From assembly GCA_016206675.1 (NCBI GenBank), contig JACQRD010000044.1, forward strand, positions 1 to 13,389: DNA of 13,389 nucleotides. The letters are read 5' to 3'. The stretch comes from Candidatus Omnitrophota bacterium. Lineage in GTDB: Bacteria; Omnitrophota; Gorgyraeia; Aquiviventales; Aquiviventaceae. Numbering within the stretch: position 1 is the stretch's first letter; each line of letters starts with the position of its first letter. The notes below the pieces were generated by a model. That model was not told where the DNA came from. It saw only the letters and a program-made list of their open reading frames with translations, and made no database searches. Shown one piece after another: positions 6,585-13,029 of the stretch. The translations under genes were made by a program, and so were the position numbers.

Positions 6585-7148
6585 GTGAGCGCCTTGCCAA
6601 ATTGGGTTGATCTGCTTCTTCTAATTCTTTTATTTAGAGGATGTTACGTCGGAATTGAGCATGGCGCATTTGCCGCGCTGCTCAATGGGCTGGCTGCAGT
6701 AAGCGCTACCGTCTTGACCATGAATACGGCTCCGGTGGCGTGGAGCACGGCGCACGCGTGGCTGCCAGTGCGTGGGCCTGTCGTTCAGGCGGTGATGTTT
6801 TGGACGCTCTTTGTCGTGTCGCTGCTCATCCTCCAGGCCTTGGTGCGCCGGCTCACCAGCGTTGTCAAGTGGGAGCGATTGCACTGGACGACGCAAGGCC
6901 TGGGGTTGCTGCTCGGCGCAGCTCGCGGCGTGTGGTGGATTGCCGTGGCGCTGACCGCGTGCGCCTCAAGCGGACTGCCCTACCTTCAAGCCAGCGCGGG
7001 TGAGCGCTCCGTGGTAGGGACGGCCTTGAGAGAGCCGGCGAGAGAGCTGCTGGCCATCGTGGCCGACCGGTTTCCCGGGGCGGCCGGCAGGGGGGAAACG
7101 CTCATTCCCTCGTGGGTGCAGGCGACGAGGGATCAGAAGCGCCGCTGA
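6585..7148 (+). CDS. cvpA: CvpA-family membrane protein
   Basis: This encodes 187 residues with a GTG start, preceded by GAGAG about 6 nt upstream. Four hydrophobic helices are visible (about 8-26, 27-47, 66-88 and 105-127). Typical CvpA features are the opening NWVDLLLLILL, Gly-rich second helix, and the TTQGLGLLLGAARG stretch (102-115), with a C-terminal S-V-V-G-T-A-L motif before a soluble tail. CvpA proteins are inner-membrane proteins named for colicin V production. Their exact molecular role is not well defined, though envelope stress and septation links are reported. It is the first gene after the promoter and its TGA overlaps the next ATG by one base. Family call is good; function remains vague. 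Confidence 0.82.
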   Translation: MSALPNWVDLLLLILLFRGCYVGIEHGAFAALLNGLAAVSATVLTMNTAPVAWSTAHAWLPVRGPVVQAVMFWTLFVVSLLILQALVRRLTSVVKWERLHWTTQGLGLLLGAARGVWWIAVALTACASSGLPYLQASAGERSVVGTALREPARELLAIVADRFPGAAGRGETLIPSWVQATRDQKRR

Positions 7149-8080
7149 TGCGCCAGGTGATCGTCGACTGCGACCCAGGCGTCGATGACGCCCTGGCAGT
7201 GTATGCGCTCCTGGGAAGTTCGGACGTGCGCGTCCGCGCGGTGACGACCATATTTGGCAATGTGCCGGTGCGGCAAGCCACCCGGAATGTGGCGAGGATC
7301 CTTGGGCTGCTGCCGCCATCGATGCGTCCGCCGGTGGCAGAGGGCGCTGAGCAGCCGCTCACCGGTAGCCGGCTGCCGCGCCGGACGGTACATGGGCGCG
7401 ACGGATTGGGCGAGGTGGCAATTCCCCTGCGGGTCGCACAGCCGTCGGCCGGTGCCGGCAGCCTGCTGATGAAGCGGGTGCTTGAGGCGAATGGCATCGA
7501 CGCGGTGGTGGGCTTGGGGCCGCTGACGAACATCGCCCGGCTCTTCGCGGCGGCACCCCGCGCGCTGCAGCGCCTGCCGATGATCGCGGTCATGGGGGGC
7601 ACCATCAGCGAGGCGGCGACCGCGACGGAATTTAATTTGGCCAGCGATCCGGCGGCAGGCCGCTGCCTCCTCGGAGGGCGGCTGCCGCTGCGGTGGATTC
7701 CGCTTGAGATGGCCGCCAGCGTGATGATCTCGGCGCAGGCCGTTGAAGAGTTCCGCGCCGCGCACCGCGCCAGCCCGCTGGCCGAGGTGATCGCCAAGCT
7801 GCTCAGCTTCGCGATCCGTGCGCGCGGGGGCGGGCATCAGGCCGCGATTCCTGATGCCGTCGCGGCGGCGCTGGCACTCGATCCGTCGCTCGGCCGGTGG
7901 CAAGCGCGGCGGCTGGTGCTGGAAGGCCGGGCGCGCACCGGACGGTTGCGTGTGGAGGGGGGGCTGCCCAATGCGTCCGTTTGCGCTGGAGTGGATGCGC
8001 CGCGTCTGGCCCAACGATTGTGGACGCTGTGGTCGACGCTGGTGAAACGGGTTGACGACTCACATGCCGTTGATTCCTGA
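7148..8080 (+). CDS. Inosine/uridine-preferring nucleoside hydrolase family
   Basis: This encodes 310 residues from ATG 7148, overlapping the cvpA stop (TGATG); an earlier in-frame start adds residues that do not fit the family. The N-terminal calcium and ribose-binding signature VDCDPGVDDALA (6-17) is clear, as are GLGPLTNIARL (122-132), VMGGTI (148-153) and EFNLASDPAA (161-170). These enzymes hydrolyse the N-glycosidic bond of ribonucleosides for purine and pyrimidine salvage. The C-terminal calcium-site Asp is probably D236 in IPDAVAAAL; the residue before it is Pro, whereas many members have the active-site His there (HD). Substrate choice may therefore differ, and I would not assign inosine or uridine. 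It is an unusual insertion between cvpA and dnaG, and it overlaps dnaG by 17 nt, so it is truly within the operon. Confidence 0.88.
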   Translation: MRQVIVDCDPGVDDALAVYALLGSSDVRVRAVTTIFGNVPVRQATRNVARILGLLPPSMRPPVAEGAEQPLTGSRLPRRTVHGRDGLGEVAIPLRVAQPSAGAGSLLMKRVLEANGIDAVVGLGPLTNIARLFAAAPRALQRLPMIAVMGGTISEAATATEFNLASDPAAGRCLLGGRLPLRWIPLEMAASVMISAQAVEEFRAAHRASPLAEVIAKLLSFAIRARGGGHQAAIPDAVAAALALDPSLGRWQARRLVLEGRARTGRLRVEGGLPNASVCAGVDAPRLAQRLWTLWSTLVKRVDDSHAVDS

Positions 8081-9827
8081 CGATGTGATCGACGACATTC
8101 AAGCGCGGGTGGATATCGCCGAGGTGATCGGGCGCTACGTCCCCCTGAAGCGGGCCGGCCGCCATTTCAAGGCGCCCTGCCCCTTTCATAAGGAAAAAAC
8201 GCCCTCCTTCATGGTGAATACGGACAAGCAGATTTTTCACTGCTTCGGCTGCGGCGTCGGCGGGAACATCTTCAGCTTCCTCATGCAGCACGACCGGCTC
8301 ACCTTCCCGGAGGCGGTGCGGCAGCTGGCGGATCAGGCGGGGGTGCGCTTGCCGGAGACGCCGCGCGCCTCGACGACGCGCGAAGCGACCGAGGGGTTGG
8401 CGGCGCTGATGGACAAGGTGTGCCGGTATTTCGAACGGACCCTGGAGGCGCCCCCGGGCGATTCGGCGCGGGCGTATCTGGTACAGCGCGGCGTGTCGGA
8501 ATCCTCCAGCCGGCGGTTCCGGTTGGGGTTGGCCCCGGAGGGATGGGATCATCTCCTGAAGGCAGCCGCGGCCACAGGGGTGACTGCGCCGCAGCTTGAA
8601 TCGGCCGGGCTCGTGATCCGGGGGACCTCCAGCCCGTACGATCGATTCAGGCACCGGCTGATCTTTCCCATCATCGACGTGCGGCAACGGGTGGTCGGCT
8701 TCGGCGGCCGCAGCCTCGATGGCAAGGAGCCGAAGTATCTGAACAGCCCGGAAACCCCGCTGTATACCAAGGGGCGGCACCTCTTCGGGTTGGCCCACGC
8801 GAAGGAGGCGATCGCCTCAAGCAAAACGGCCGTGGTCGTTGAGGGCTATTTCGACTGCGTGGTGCTCTCCGACGGAGGAATCGCCAACGCGGTGTCTCCT
8901 CTTGGCACGGCGCTGACGGAAGAGCAGGCGCGGCTGTTGAAACGATATGCCGAGCGGGTGATCCTCGCCTTCGATGCGGACGCCGCAGGCCAACAAGCCA
9001 CCCTCCGAGGCATCGACGTGCTGGTGGAGACGGGGTTGCAGGTGCATGTCGCGCAATTGCCACAGGGTGTCGATCCGGATGAGTATCTCCGGGCCAACGG
9101 CCGGGAGCGGTTTGAGCAGTGGCTCAACGGCAGCGTCGGGATCTTCGAGTTTCTGCTTCAGACGGCCTTGCAACGCTACCCCGGCAGGACGGTCGAGCAG
9201 ACGGTGAAAGCGGCACAATTTGTGCTCCCAACTATAGCGAGGATCCCGGATGCGATCCTGCGCAGCGAGTATGTGCGATTGCTGGCCGGCCGCCTTCGGC
9301 TGGATGAGCAGGCGGTCATCCAGGAGCTGGCCAGGATCCAGTCGAGGGGCCACACCACGATGGAAGACGTCGGCGCCAAGGCGCCGGTGCGGGTGGCGAT
9401 GAGAGGGCCTGAAGCCCTGTTCGTTGCCATGCTCTTGGATCAGCCCGGCCGTTGGGCTGATGCCGCGTCGCGAGTCACATCGGCGCATCTGACCGACCCG
9501 CTGTTGCAGCGCGCGCTGGCCGTTGTCGCCGAATTCAGCGAAGCCGAGGGACAGCCGCCGGTGACGACGGCGCAAGTCGTCTCGCGGCTGGCGGCGGAAG
9601 GCCGGGAGGACGTGGTGGCGGCCCTCATGCAGCTGGTGCAATCGGCCCCGTCGAGCGACGAAGTCTTCGAAGACTGCCTGCGGCGCCTTGAGCAGCAGTA
9701 CCGTCGGCGCCTGGAGGCGGACAAGCGGGACGCCATCCGGCAGGCTCAAGAGGCCGGTCGAGCCACGGATGCCCAACGACTCCTAGCGGAATACCAGCAG
9801 TTGGTGGTGGCAGCGAAGGGAGGGTAA
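8064..9827 (+). CDS. dnaG: DNA primase DnaG
   Basis: This encodes 587 residues from ATG 8064; a TTG at 8052 is in frame, but the ATG gives the usual N terminus (MPLIPDDVIDDIQARVDIAEVI). The CHC2 zinc finger has C39, H42, C60 and C63 (CPFH ... CFGC). The catalytic core follows: RFRHRLIFPI (194-203), KYLNSPETPLY (224-234), the TOPRIM Glu in VVVEGYFD (E260) and the DxD in LAFDADAAG (D304, D306). The C-terminal part (about 360-587) is helical and should hold the DnaB-binding domain. DnaG synthesises RNA primers for Okazaki fragments at the replication fork. The start lies within the end of the nucleoside hydrolase gene, and rpoD begins 5 nt after its stop, so the three are co-translated. All catalytic residues are present. 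Confidence 0.97.
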   Translation: MPLIPDDVIDDIQARVDIAEVIGRYVPLKRAGRHFKAPCPFHKEKTPSFMVNTDKQIFHCFGCGVGGNIFSFLMQHDRLTFPEAVRQLADQAGVRLPETPRASTTREATEGLAALMDKVCRYFERTLEAPPGDSARAYLVQRGVSESSSRRFRLGLAPEGWDHLLKAAAATGVTAPQLESAGLVIRGTSSPYDRFRHRLIFPIIDVRQRVVGFGGRSLDGKEPKYLNSPETPLYTKGRHLFGLAHAKEAIASSKTAVVVEGYFDCVVLSDGGIANAVSPLGTALTEEQARLLKRYAERVILAFDADAAGQQATLRGIDVLVETGLQVHVAQLPQGVDPDEYLRANGRERFEQWLNGSVGIFEFLLQTALQRYPGRTVEQTVKAAQFVLPTIARIPDAILRSEYVRLLAGRLRLDEQAVIQELARIQSRGHTTMEDVGAKAPVRVAMRGPEALFVAMLLDQPGRWADAASRVTSAHLTDPLLQRALAVVAEFSEAEGQPPVTTAQVVSRLAAEGREDVVAALMQLVQSAPSSDEVFEDCLRRLEQQYRRRLEADKRDAIRQAQEAGRATDAQRLLAEYQQLVVAAKGG

Positions 9828-9832
9828 GGCGG

Positions 9833-11419
9833 ATGCCTGAGGCACCAAAGCGCAGGCCCATCAGCGAGCGGCTCGCGCAGGTCATCACGGCCGGTCGCGA
9901 CAAAGGCCGGCTGACCTATGACGAATTGAATAATCTCTTGCCGGAGGATGTCGCCTCGCCGGAGGAGATTGATGAGCTGCTGACCCTGCTGGGCAAGGAG
10001 CACATCGAGATCGTCGACAAGCCACCCTCCAGCGCCTCCCGCCTTGAAGATCGGGAAGAGAAGGAGCAAAAAGAGGAAGAGGCGGTGGAGCTGGCCGAAG
10101 TGGGGCAGCTGGATGATCCGGTGAAGATGTACCTCCGCCAGATGGGCCAGATTCCGCTGCTGACGCGCGAGCAGGAGCTGACGTTGGCCAAGCGGATCGA
10201 GGCGGCGGAGCTGGCCTACCGCGACGCGGTGCTCAGCCTGCCGGTGGCCCGCCGGGAGATTCTGCGATTGACCGACAGCCTCATCGATGGGGAGATGAAT
10301 CCCGAAGACTACTCCAAGGACGATCCGAACCTCAAGCGGGAGGAGCTCGTTGAGCAGCTCATCGGATTGCGCAAGCGCCTGCGCAAGGCCCAGAGCAAGC
10401 GCGGCGTCCGGAAGATCATCGAAGCCTACCACCTGACGATTACCGCCATTGGATGGCTCGTCGAGCAGGTGGAGGGCTACCTGCGCAGCGTGGAGTCGAT
10501 CGACCGGCAGATCGTCCAGCGCAAGCGCGCCGGCGGCCGGGGGGTGACCGCGAAACTCGCAGCCCTGCACACACGGCGGCGGCAGCAGATGCGCCTGCTG
10601 GGTGCTCCGGTGGAGAAGATGCGGCTAGCACTGCGGGACATCTACGCGAAGGAGATCGACTACACGCGGGCGAAGAAGGCGCTGGTGGAGGCCAACCTGC
10701 GCCTGGTGGTGAGCATCGCCAAGAAGTACACCAACCGGGGGCTCTCCTTCCTCGATCTCATCCAAGAGGGCAACATCGGGTTGATGAAGGCGGTGGAGAA
10801 GTTCGAGTACCAGCGAGGGTACAAGTTCTCCACGTACGCCACGTGGTGGATCCGCCAGGCCATCACGCGGTCGATCGCCGACCAGGCGCGCACGATCCGC
10901 ATCCCCGTGCACATGACGGAGACGATCAACAAACTCATCCGGGTTTCCCGGGCGATCGTGCAGGAAACCGGCCGCGAGCCGGCCCCGGAGGAGATCGCGC
11001 GCGCCACCGGCATTCCGGTGGACAAGGTGCGGGGGATTTTGAAGATCGCGCAGGAGCCGATTTCGCTGCAAACCCCCATCGGCGAGGACGGCGATACTCA
11101 CTTCGGGGATTTCATCGAGGATAAGCGCGCCGTCTCGCCGGCCAACGCCACCGCCTACAGCATGCTGAAGGAGCAGATCGGCGACGTGCTCGTGACCCTC
11201 TCCGAGCGCGAGCGGCAGGTGCTGCTGCTGCGCTTCGGGCTGCAGGACGGCTCGCCCCGGACGCTGGAAGAAGTGGGGCAGATCTTCCACGTCACGCGCG
11301 AGCGCGTCCGCCAGATTGAGGCCAAGGCGCTGCGCAAGCTGCGCCATCCCACCCGCAGCCGGCGGCTGCGCAACTTCCTCGAGCTAACCTTCTCGCAGGA
11401 AAAAACGAACGTCGTCTAA
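9833..11419 (+). CDS. rpoD: RNA polymerase primary sigma factor RpoD
   Basis: This encodes 528 residues. Region 1.1 (about 8-62, acidic linker after), region 1.2 (DDPVKMYLRQMGQIPLLT, 94-111) and a roughly 150-residue non-conserved region (about 128-280) precede the core. Region 2 has ANLRLVVSIAKKYTNRGL (287-304), DLIQEGNIGLMKAVEKFEY (308-326) and the -10 recognition/melting helix KFSTYATWWIRQAITR (331-346). Region 3 begins at IRIPVHMTETINK (355-367). Region 4 has LSERERQVLLLRFGL (456-470) and the -35 helix-turn-helix TLEEVGQIFHVTRERVRQIE (477-496). These recognition helices are consistent with the TTGACG/TATACT promoter found at the head of the cluster. Purine-rich sequence (AGGGAGGG, 9817-9824) precedes the ATG. 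A small tail (TFSQEKTNVV) follows the usual end. Primary sigma, not an alternative factor, because region 1.1 and the long insert are present. Confidence 0.97.
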   Translation: MPEAPKRRPISERLAQVITAGRDKGRLTYDELNNLLPEDVASPEEIDELLTLLGKEHIEIVDKPPSSASRLEDREEKEQKEEEAVELAEVGQLDDPVKMYLRQMGQIPLLTREQELTLAKRIEAAELAYRDAVLSLPVARREILRLTDSLIDGEMNPEDYSKDDPNLKREELVEQLIGLRKRLRKAQSKRGVRKIIEAYHLTITAIGWLVEQVEGYLRSVESIDRQIVQRKRAGGRGVTAKLAALHTRRRQQMRLLGAPVEKMRLALRDIYAKEIDYTRAKKALVEANLRLVVSIAKKYTNRGLSFLDLIQEGNIGLMKAVEKFEYQRGYKFSTYATWWIRQAITRSIADQARTIRIPVHMTETINKLIRVSRAIVQETGREPAPEEIARATGIPVDKVRGILKIAQEPISLQTPIGEDGDTHFGDFIEDKRAVSPANATAYSMLKEQIGDVLVTLSERERQVLLLRFGLQDGSPRTLEEVGQIFHVTRERVRQIEAKALRKLRHPTRSRRLRNFLELTFSQEKTNVV

Positions 11420-11428
11420 GTTCTTGTT

Positions 11429-11496
11429 ACAAGTTTCAAGTTCCAAGTTCCAGGAGCCATCCTGAAACTTGAAACCTGGAACTTGTCACTGTTTTT
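11429..11496 (+). terminator. Heptamer-built hairpin plus T run after rpoD
   Basis: Arms 11429-11455 and 11460-11486 form a 27-bp stem with one G-U and three A-C mismatches, closed by a GCCA loop. Five Ts follow (11492-11496) after a 5-nt spacer. The 5' arm is CAAGTTT, CAAGTTC, CAAGTTC in tandem (11430-11450); the 3' arm is GAAACTT, GAAACCT, GGAACTT. It starts 9 nt after the rpoD stop. It could terminate transcription, but the stem is longer and less GC-rich than a normal terminator and the tRNA begins 2 nt after the T run. An RNA-processing hairpin or repeat element is the alternative. Confidence 0.55.
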
Positions 11497-11498
11497 AG

Positions 11499-11570
11499 GG
11501 GCCGGTAGCTCAGTGGCAGAGCAGGTGGCTCATAACCACTTGGTCGGACGTTCGATCCGTCCCCGGCCCA
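11499..11570 (+). tRNA. tRNA with CAU anticodon (elongator Met, or Ile2)
   Basis: A complete 72-nt cloverleaf: acceptor GGGCCGG/CCGGCCC, D stem GCTC/GAGC, anticodon stem GGTGG/CCACT with loop CTCATAA, variable loop TGGTC, T stem GGACG/CGTCC, discriminator A. CCA is not encoded. It is not an initiator: position 1 pairs with 72, and the three G-C pairs of the initiator anticodon stem are absent. The pairs C4-G69 and C5-G68, and the TTGGTC sequence after the anticodon stem, match features of E. coli tRNA-Ile2, in which TilS changes the CAU wobble base to lysidine. Met remains the default reading. Confidence 0.93.
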
Positions 11571-11619
11571 CTTCCCGCTAGCAACTTTCCGCAACTTCCG
11601 CTATCCTATTTATTTACAT

Positions 11620-11696
11620 GGGCGCATAGCTCAGTCGGTTAGAGCGCATGCCTCACATGCATGAGGTCAGAGGTTCGAGTCCTCTTGCGCCCACCA
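11620..11696 (+). tRNA. tRNA-Val (CAC), CCA encoded
   Basis: A complete cloverleaf: acceptor GGGCGCA/TGCGCCC, D stem GCTC/GAGC, anticodon stem CATGC/GCATG with loop CTCACAT (anticodon CAC, reading GUG), T stem AGAGG/CCTCT, discriminator A and an encoded CCA (11694-11696). It lies 49 nt after the CAU tRNA. That spacer holds two near-identical 10-mers (GCAACTTTCC, GCAACTTCCG) and no clear promoter. The 18 bases from 11676 to 11693 are repeated exactly downstream at 11843-11860. Its T arm also has an inverted copy at 11727-11738. Confidence 0.95.
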
Positions 11697-11860
11697 CTGT
11701 TTCTTTCTCTTGAGGGTGGGTACTCTAGAGGACTCGAAGGGAGCGCCGACAAAGATTCAACCGAGCCGCGACCGAGCAGGGAGCGGCGAGCACCTCGGGA
11801 GGCGCGGGCGGCGACCGGAACGAGCGAAGCGAGTGGAGGCGCCGAGTCCTCTTGCGCCCA
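11697..11860. other. Structured non-coding element bounded by a tRNA 3'-end copy
   Basis: This stretch follows tRNA-Val and ends in an exact 18-bp direct copy (11843-11860) of the tRNA's 11676-11693. Within it, AGAGGACTCG (11727-11736) is a perfect inverted repeat of CGAGTCCTCT (11843-11852). After a 6-nt bulge on the 5' side, GCGCC (11743-11747) pairs with GGCGC (11838-11842), giving a 15-bp stem that encloses about 90 nt of very GC-rich sequence. Short frames cross it but none has family signatures or a usable start. The arrangement looks like an attachment-site duplication or a small repeat-type element targeting the tRNA 3' end. No integrase or transposase is present in the window. Confidence 0.6.
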
Positions 11861-11885
11861 GTGTTCTTGAAGGCTCGAAAGGAGT

Positions 11886-12605
11886 ATGGCCGACCAACTG
11901 GAACTTCTGAAGCAACTGCAGGGCGTCGACGGCCAGCTGCACCGGCTGCGCAAGGCGCTCGCCCAGAAGCCGCGGGAGCTGGAGCAAGCCGCAGCACCGG
12001 TGAAGGCGCAGGAAGCCGTGGTGAAGACCGCGGAAGAGCAGCTGAGGGCGCTGCAGCTGGCGCAAAAGGAGAAGGAGATCGACCTGCAGGCCCGCGAAGC
12101 CAGCGTGAAGAAGCTGCAGTCGCAGCTGTTTCAGGTCAAGACCAATAAAGAGTACAGCGCCATGCAGCGGGAGATCGATTCCACCAAGACCGATAATTCG
12201 CTGCTGGAGGAGGCCATCCTCAAGGGGTTCGATGCGATCGAGGGCGCGACGAAACGCCGGCAGCAGGAGCAGGCGAAATTCACACAGCTGCAGGGGCAGC
12301 TGGCGGCGGCGCAGGCGCGCATCGACCAAGAGTCCGCCGGCATCCAGCAGCAGGTGGCGGAGCTGGAGCGCGCGCGGCACGTGATGCTGCCGGATGTGCC
12401 GCCGAAGGCGCTGGCGGTCTACGAGCGCATCCTCGCCCTGCGGGACGGGATCGCCCTTGTGCCGGTCATGAAGGATGCCTGCGGCGGCTGCAACCGGCGG
12501 CTGCCTCCGCAGGTGATCAACAAAGTCTACCTGAAAGCGGACTTGGTCACGTGCGAGAACTGCAATCGGATTTTGTATTTCGATGACGCCCACTCGAGCC
12601 TCTGA
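11886..12605 (+). CDS. Coiled-coil C4-type zinc-ribbon protein (HP0958/CT398 family)
   Basis: This encodes 239 residues from ATG 11886. AAAGGAG lies only 1 nt before the ATG, an unusually tight spacing; an in-frame stop at 11868 excludes a start further upstream. Residues 5-165 form a long antiparallel coiled coil containing VKTNKEYSAMQREID (84-98), the family's hinge motif. The C-terminal zinc ribbon has C199-G-G-C202 and C223-E-N-C226. Characterised relatives include H. pylori HP0958 (FlgZ), which affects flagellar assembly and RpoN stability, and Chlamydia CT398. The family is widespread and often adjacent to RNase H and rnpB in deep-branching phyla, and a nucleic-acid or adaptor role is suspected. 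I would not infer flagella here. The 3' end overlaps the next gene by 23 nt. Confidence 0.88.
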   Translation: MADQLELLKQLQGVDGQLHRLRKALAQKPRELEQAAAPVKAQEAVVKTAEEQLRALQLAQKEKEIDLQAREASVKKLQSQLFQVKTNKEYSAMQREIDSTKTDNSLLEEAILKGFDAIEGATKRRQQEQAKFTQLQGQLAAAQARIDQESAGIQQQVAELERARHVMLPDVPPKALAVYERILALRDGIALVPVMKDACGGCNRRLPPQVINKVYLKADLVTCENCNRILYFDDAHSSL

Positions 12606-13014
12606 GATCTACATCGACGGGGCCAGCCGCGGCAATCCGGGTCCCGCCAGCATCGGCGTGGTCATCACCAACGGCGGCCCAGCACCGCTGCGGCAATTCG
12701 CCGCGTACCTCGGCGAGACGACGAACAACGTGGCGGAATATTGCGCCCTGATGTACGGCCTACAGGAAGCCTTGCGCGCGGGCTGCCGCGCCGTCACGGT
12801 CAAGACGGACAGCGAGCTGCTCGCCCGGCAGATCAACGGCCAGTACCGCGTGCGCGATGCGCAGCTGCGGCTGCTGCACGGGCTGGCCACGCATTTAATG
12901 GAAGCCTTCGCGTCCTGCCGCGTGGTGCATATTCCGCGCGAGCAGAACGCGCTGGCCGACCGGCTGGCCGGCGAGGCCATTCGCCGGCACACGTCAGCCG
13001 TCAGCGCTCATTGA
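12583..13014 (+). CDS. Ribonuclease HI family protein
   Basis: This encodes 143 residues. RNase H fold with all four carboxylates: D12 in YIDGASRGNPG, E52 in NNVAEYCAL, D76 in KTDSELLARQI and D126 in QNALADRLA. H116 sits ten residues before D126, as the active-loop His does in E. coli RnhA. It lacks the basic protrusion (handle) of E. coli RNase HI, like other short bacterial and archaeal RNase HI proteins. The expected role is cleavage of RNA in RNA-DNA hybrids such as primers and R-loops. The ATG lies inside the zinc-ribbon gene (23-nt overlap, different frame), so the two are tightly coupled. It ends just before RNase P RNA. Confidence 0.92.
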   Translation: MTPTRASEIYIDGASRGNPGPASIGVVITNGGPAPLRQFAAYLGETTNNVAEYCALMYGLQEALRAGCRAVTVKTDSELLARQINGQYRVRDAQLRLLHGLATHLMEAFASCRVVHIPREQNALADRLAGEAIRRHTSAVSAH

Positions 13015-13029
13015 GAATCGGCCCGTCAA

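Noticed and set aside
6580..6588. Two-codon frame ATG CGG TGA overlapping the cvpA GTG start
   Set aside because: It could in principle be a start-stop regulatory element, but it is too short to distinguish from chance and ATGCGGTGA has no supporting feature.
7803..9776. Minus-strand frames of 331 and 319 residues opposite nucleoside hydrolase and dnaG
   Set aside because: They cover the CHC2 and TOPRIM regions of dnaG in antisense, with Arg/Pro/His-rich composition and no ribosome-binding site or family signature.
10453..11124. 223-residue frame on the + strand inside rpoD
   Set aside because: It is an alternative frame across the conserved sigma region 2 and 3 code, rich in Gly, Arg and Ala, and has no plausible function.
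11499..11570. Initiator tRNA-fMet
   Set aside because: Position 1-72 is a G-C pair and the anticodon stem lacks the three consecutive G-C pairs of initiators.
11697..11885. Promoter for the zinc-ribbon gene
   Set aside because: Hexamers such as TTGAGG and TACTCT occur, but only about 5 bp apart; no correctly spaced pair was found by eye.
11661..11910. Short + strand frames spanning tRNA-Val and the following gap
   Set aside because: They begin inside the tRNA or repeat DNA and encode biased peptides; the region is better explained as tRNA plus structured element.
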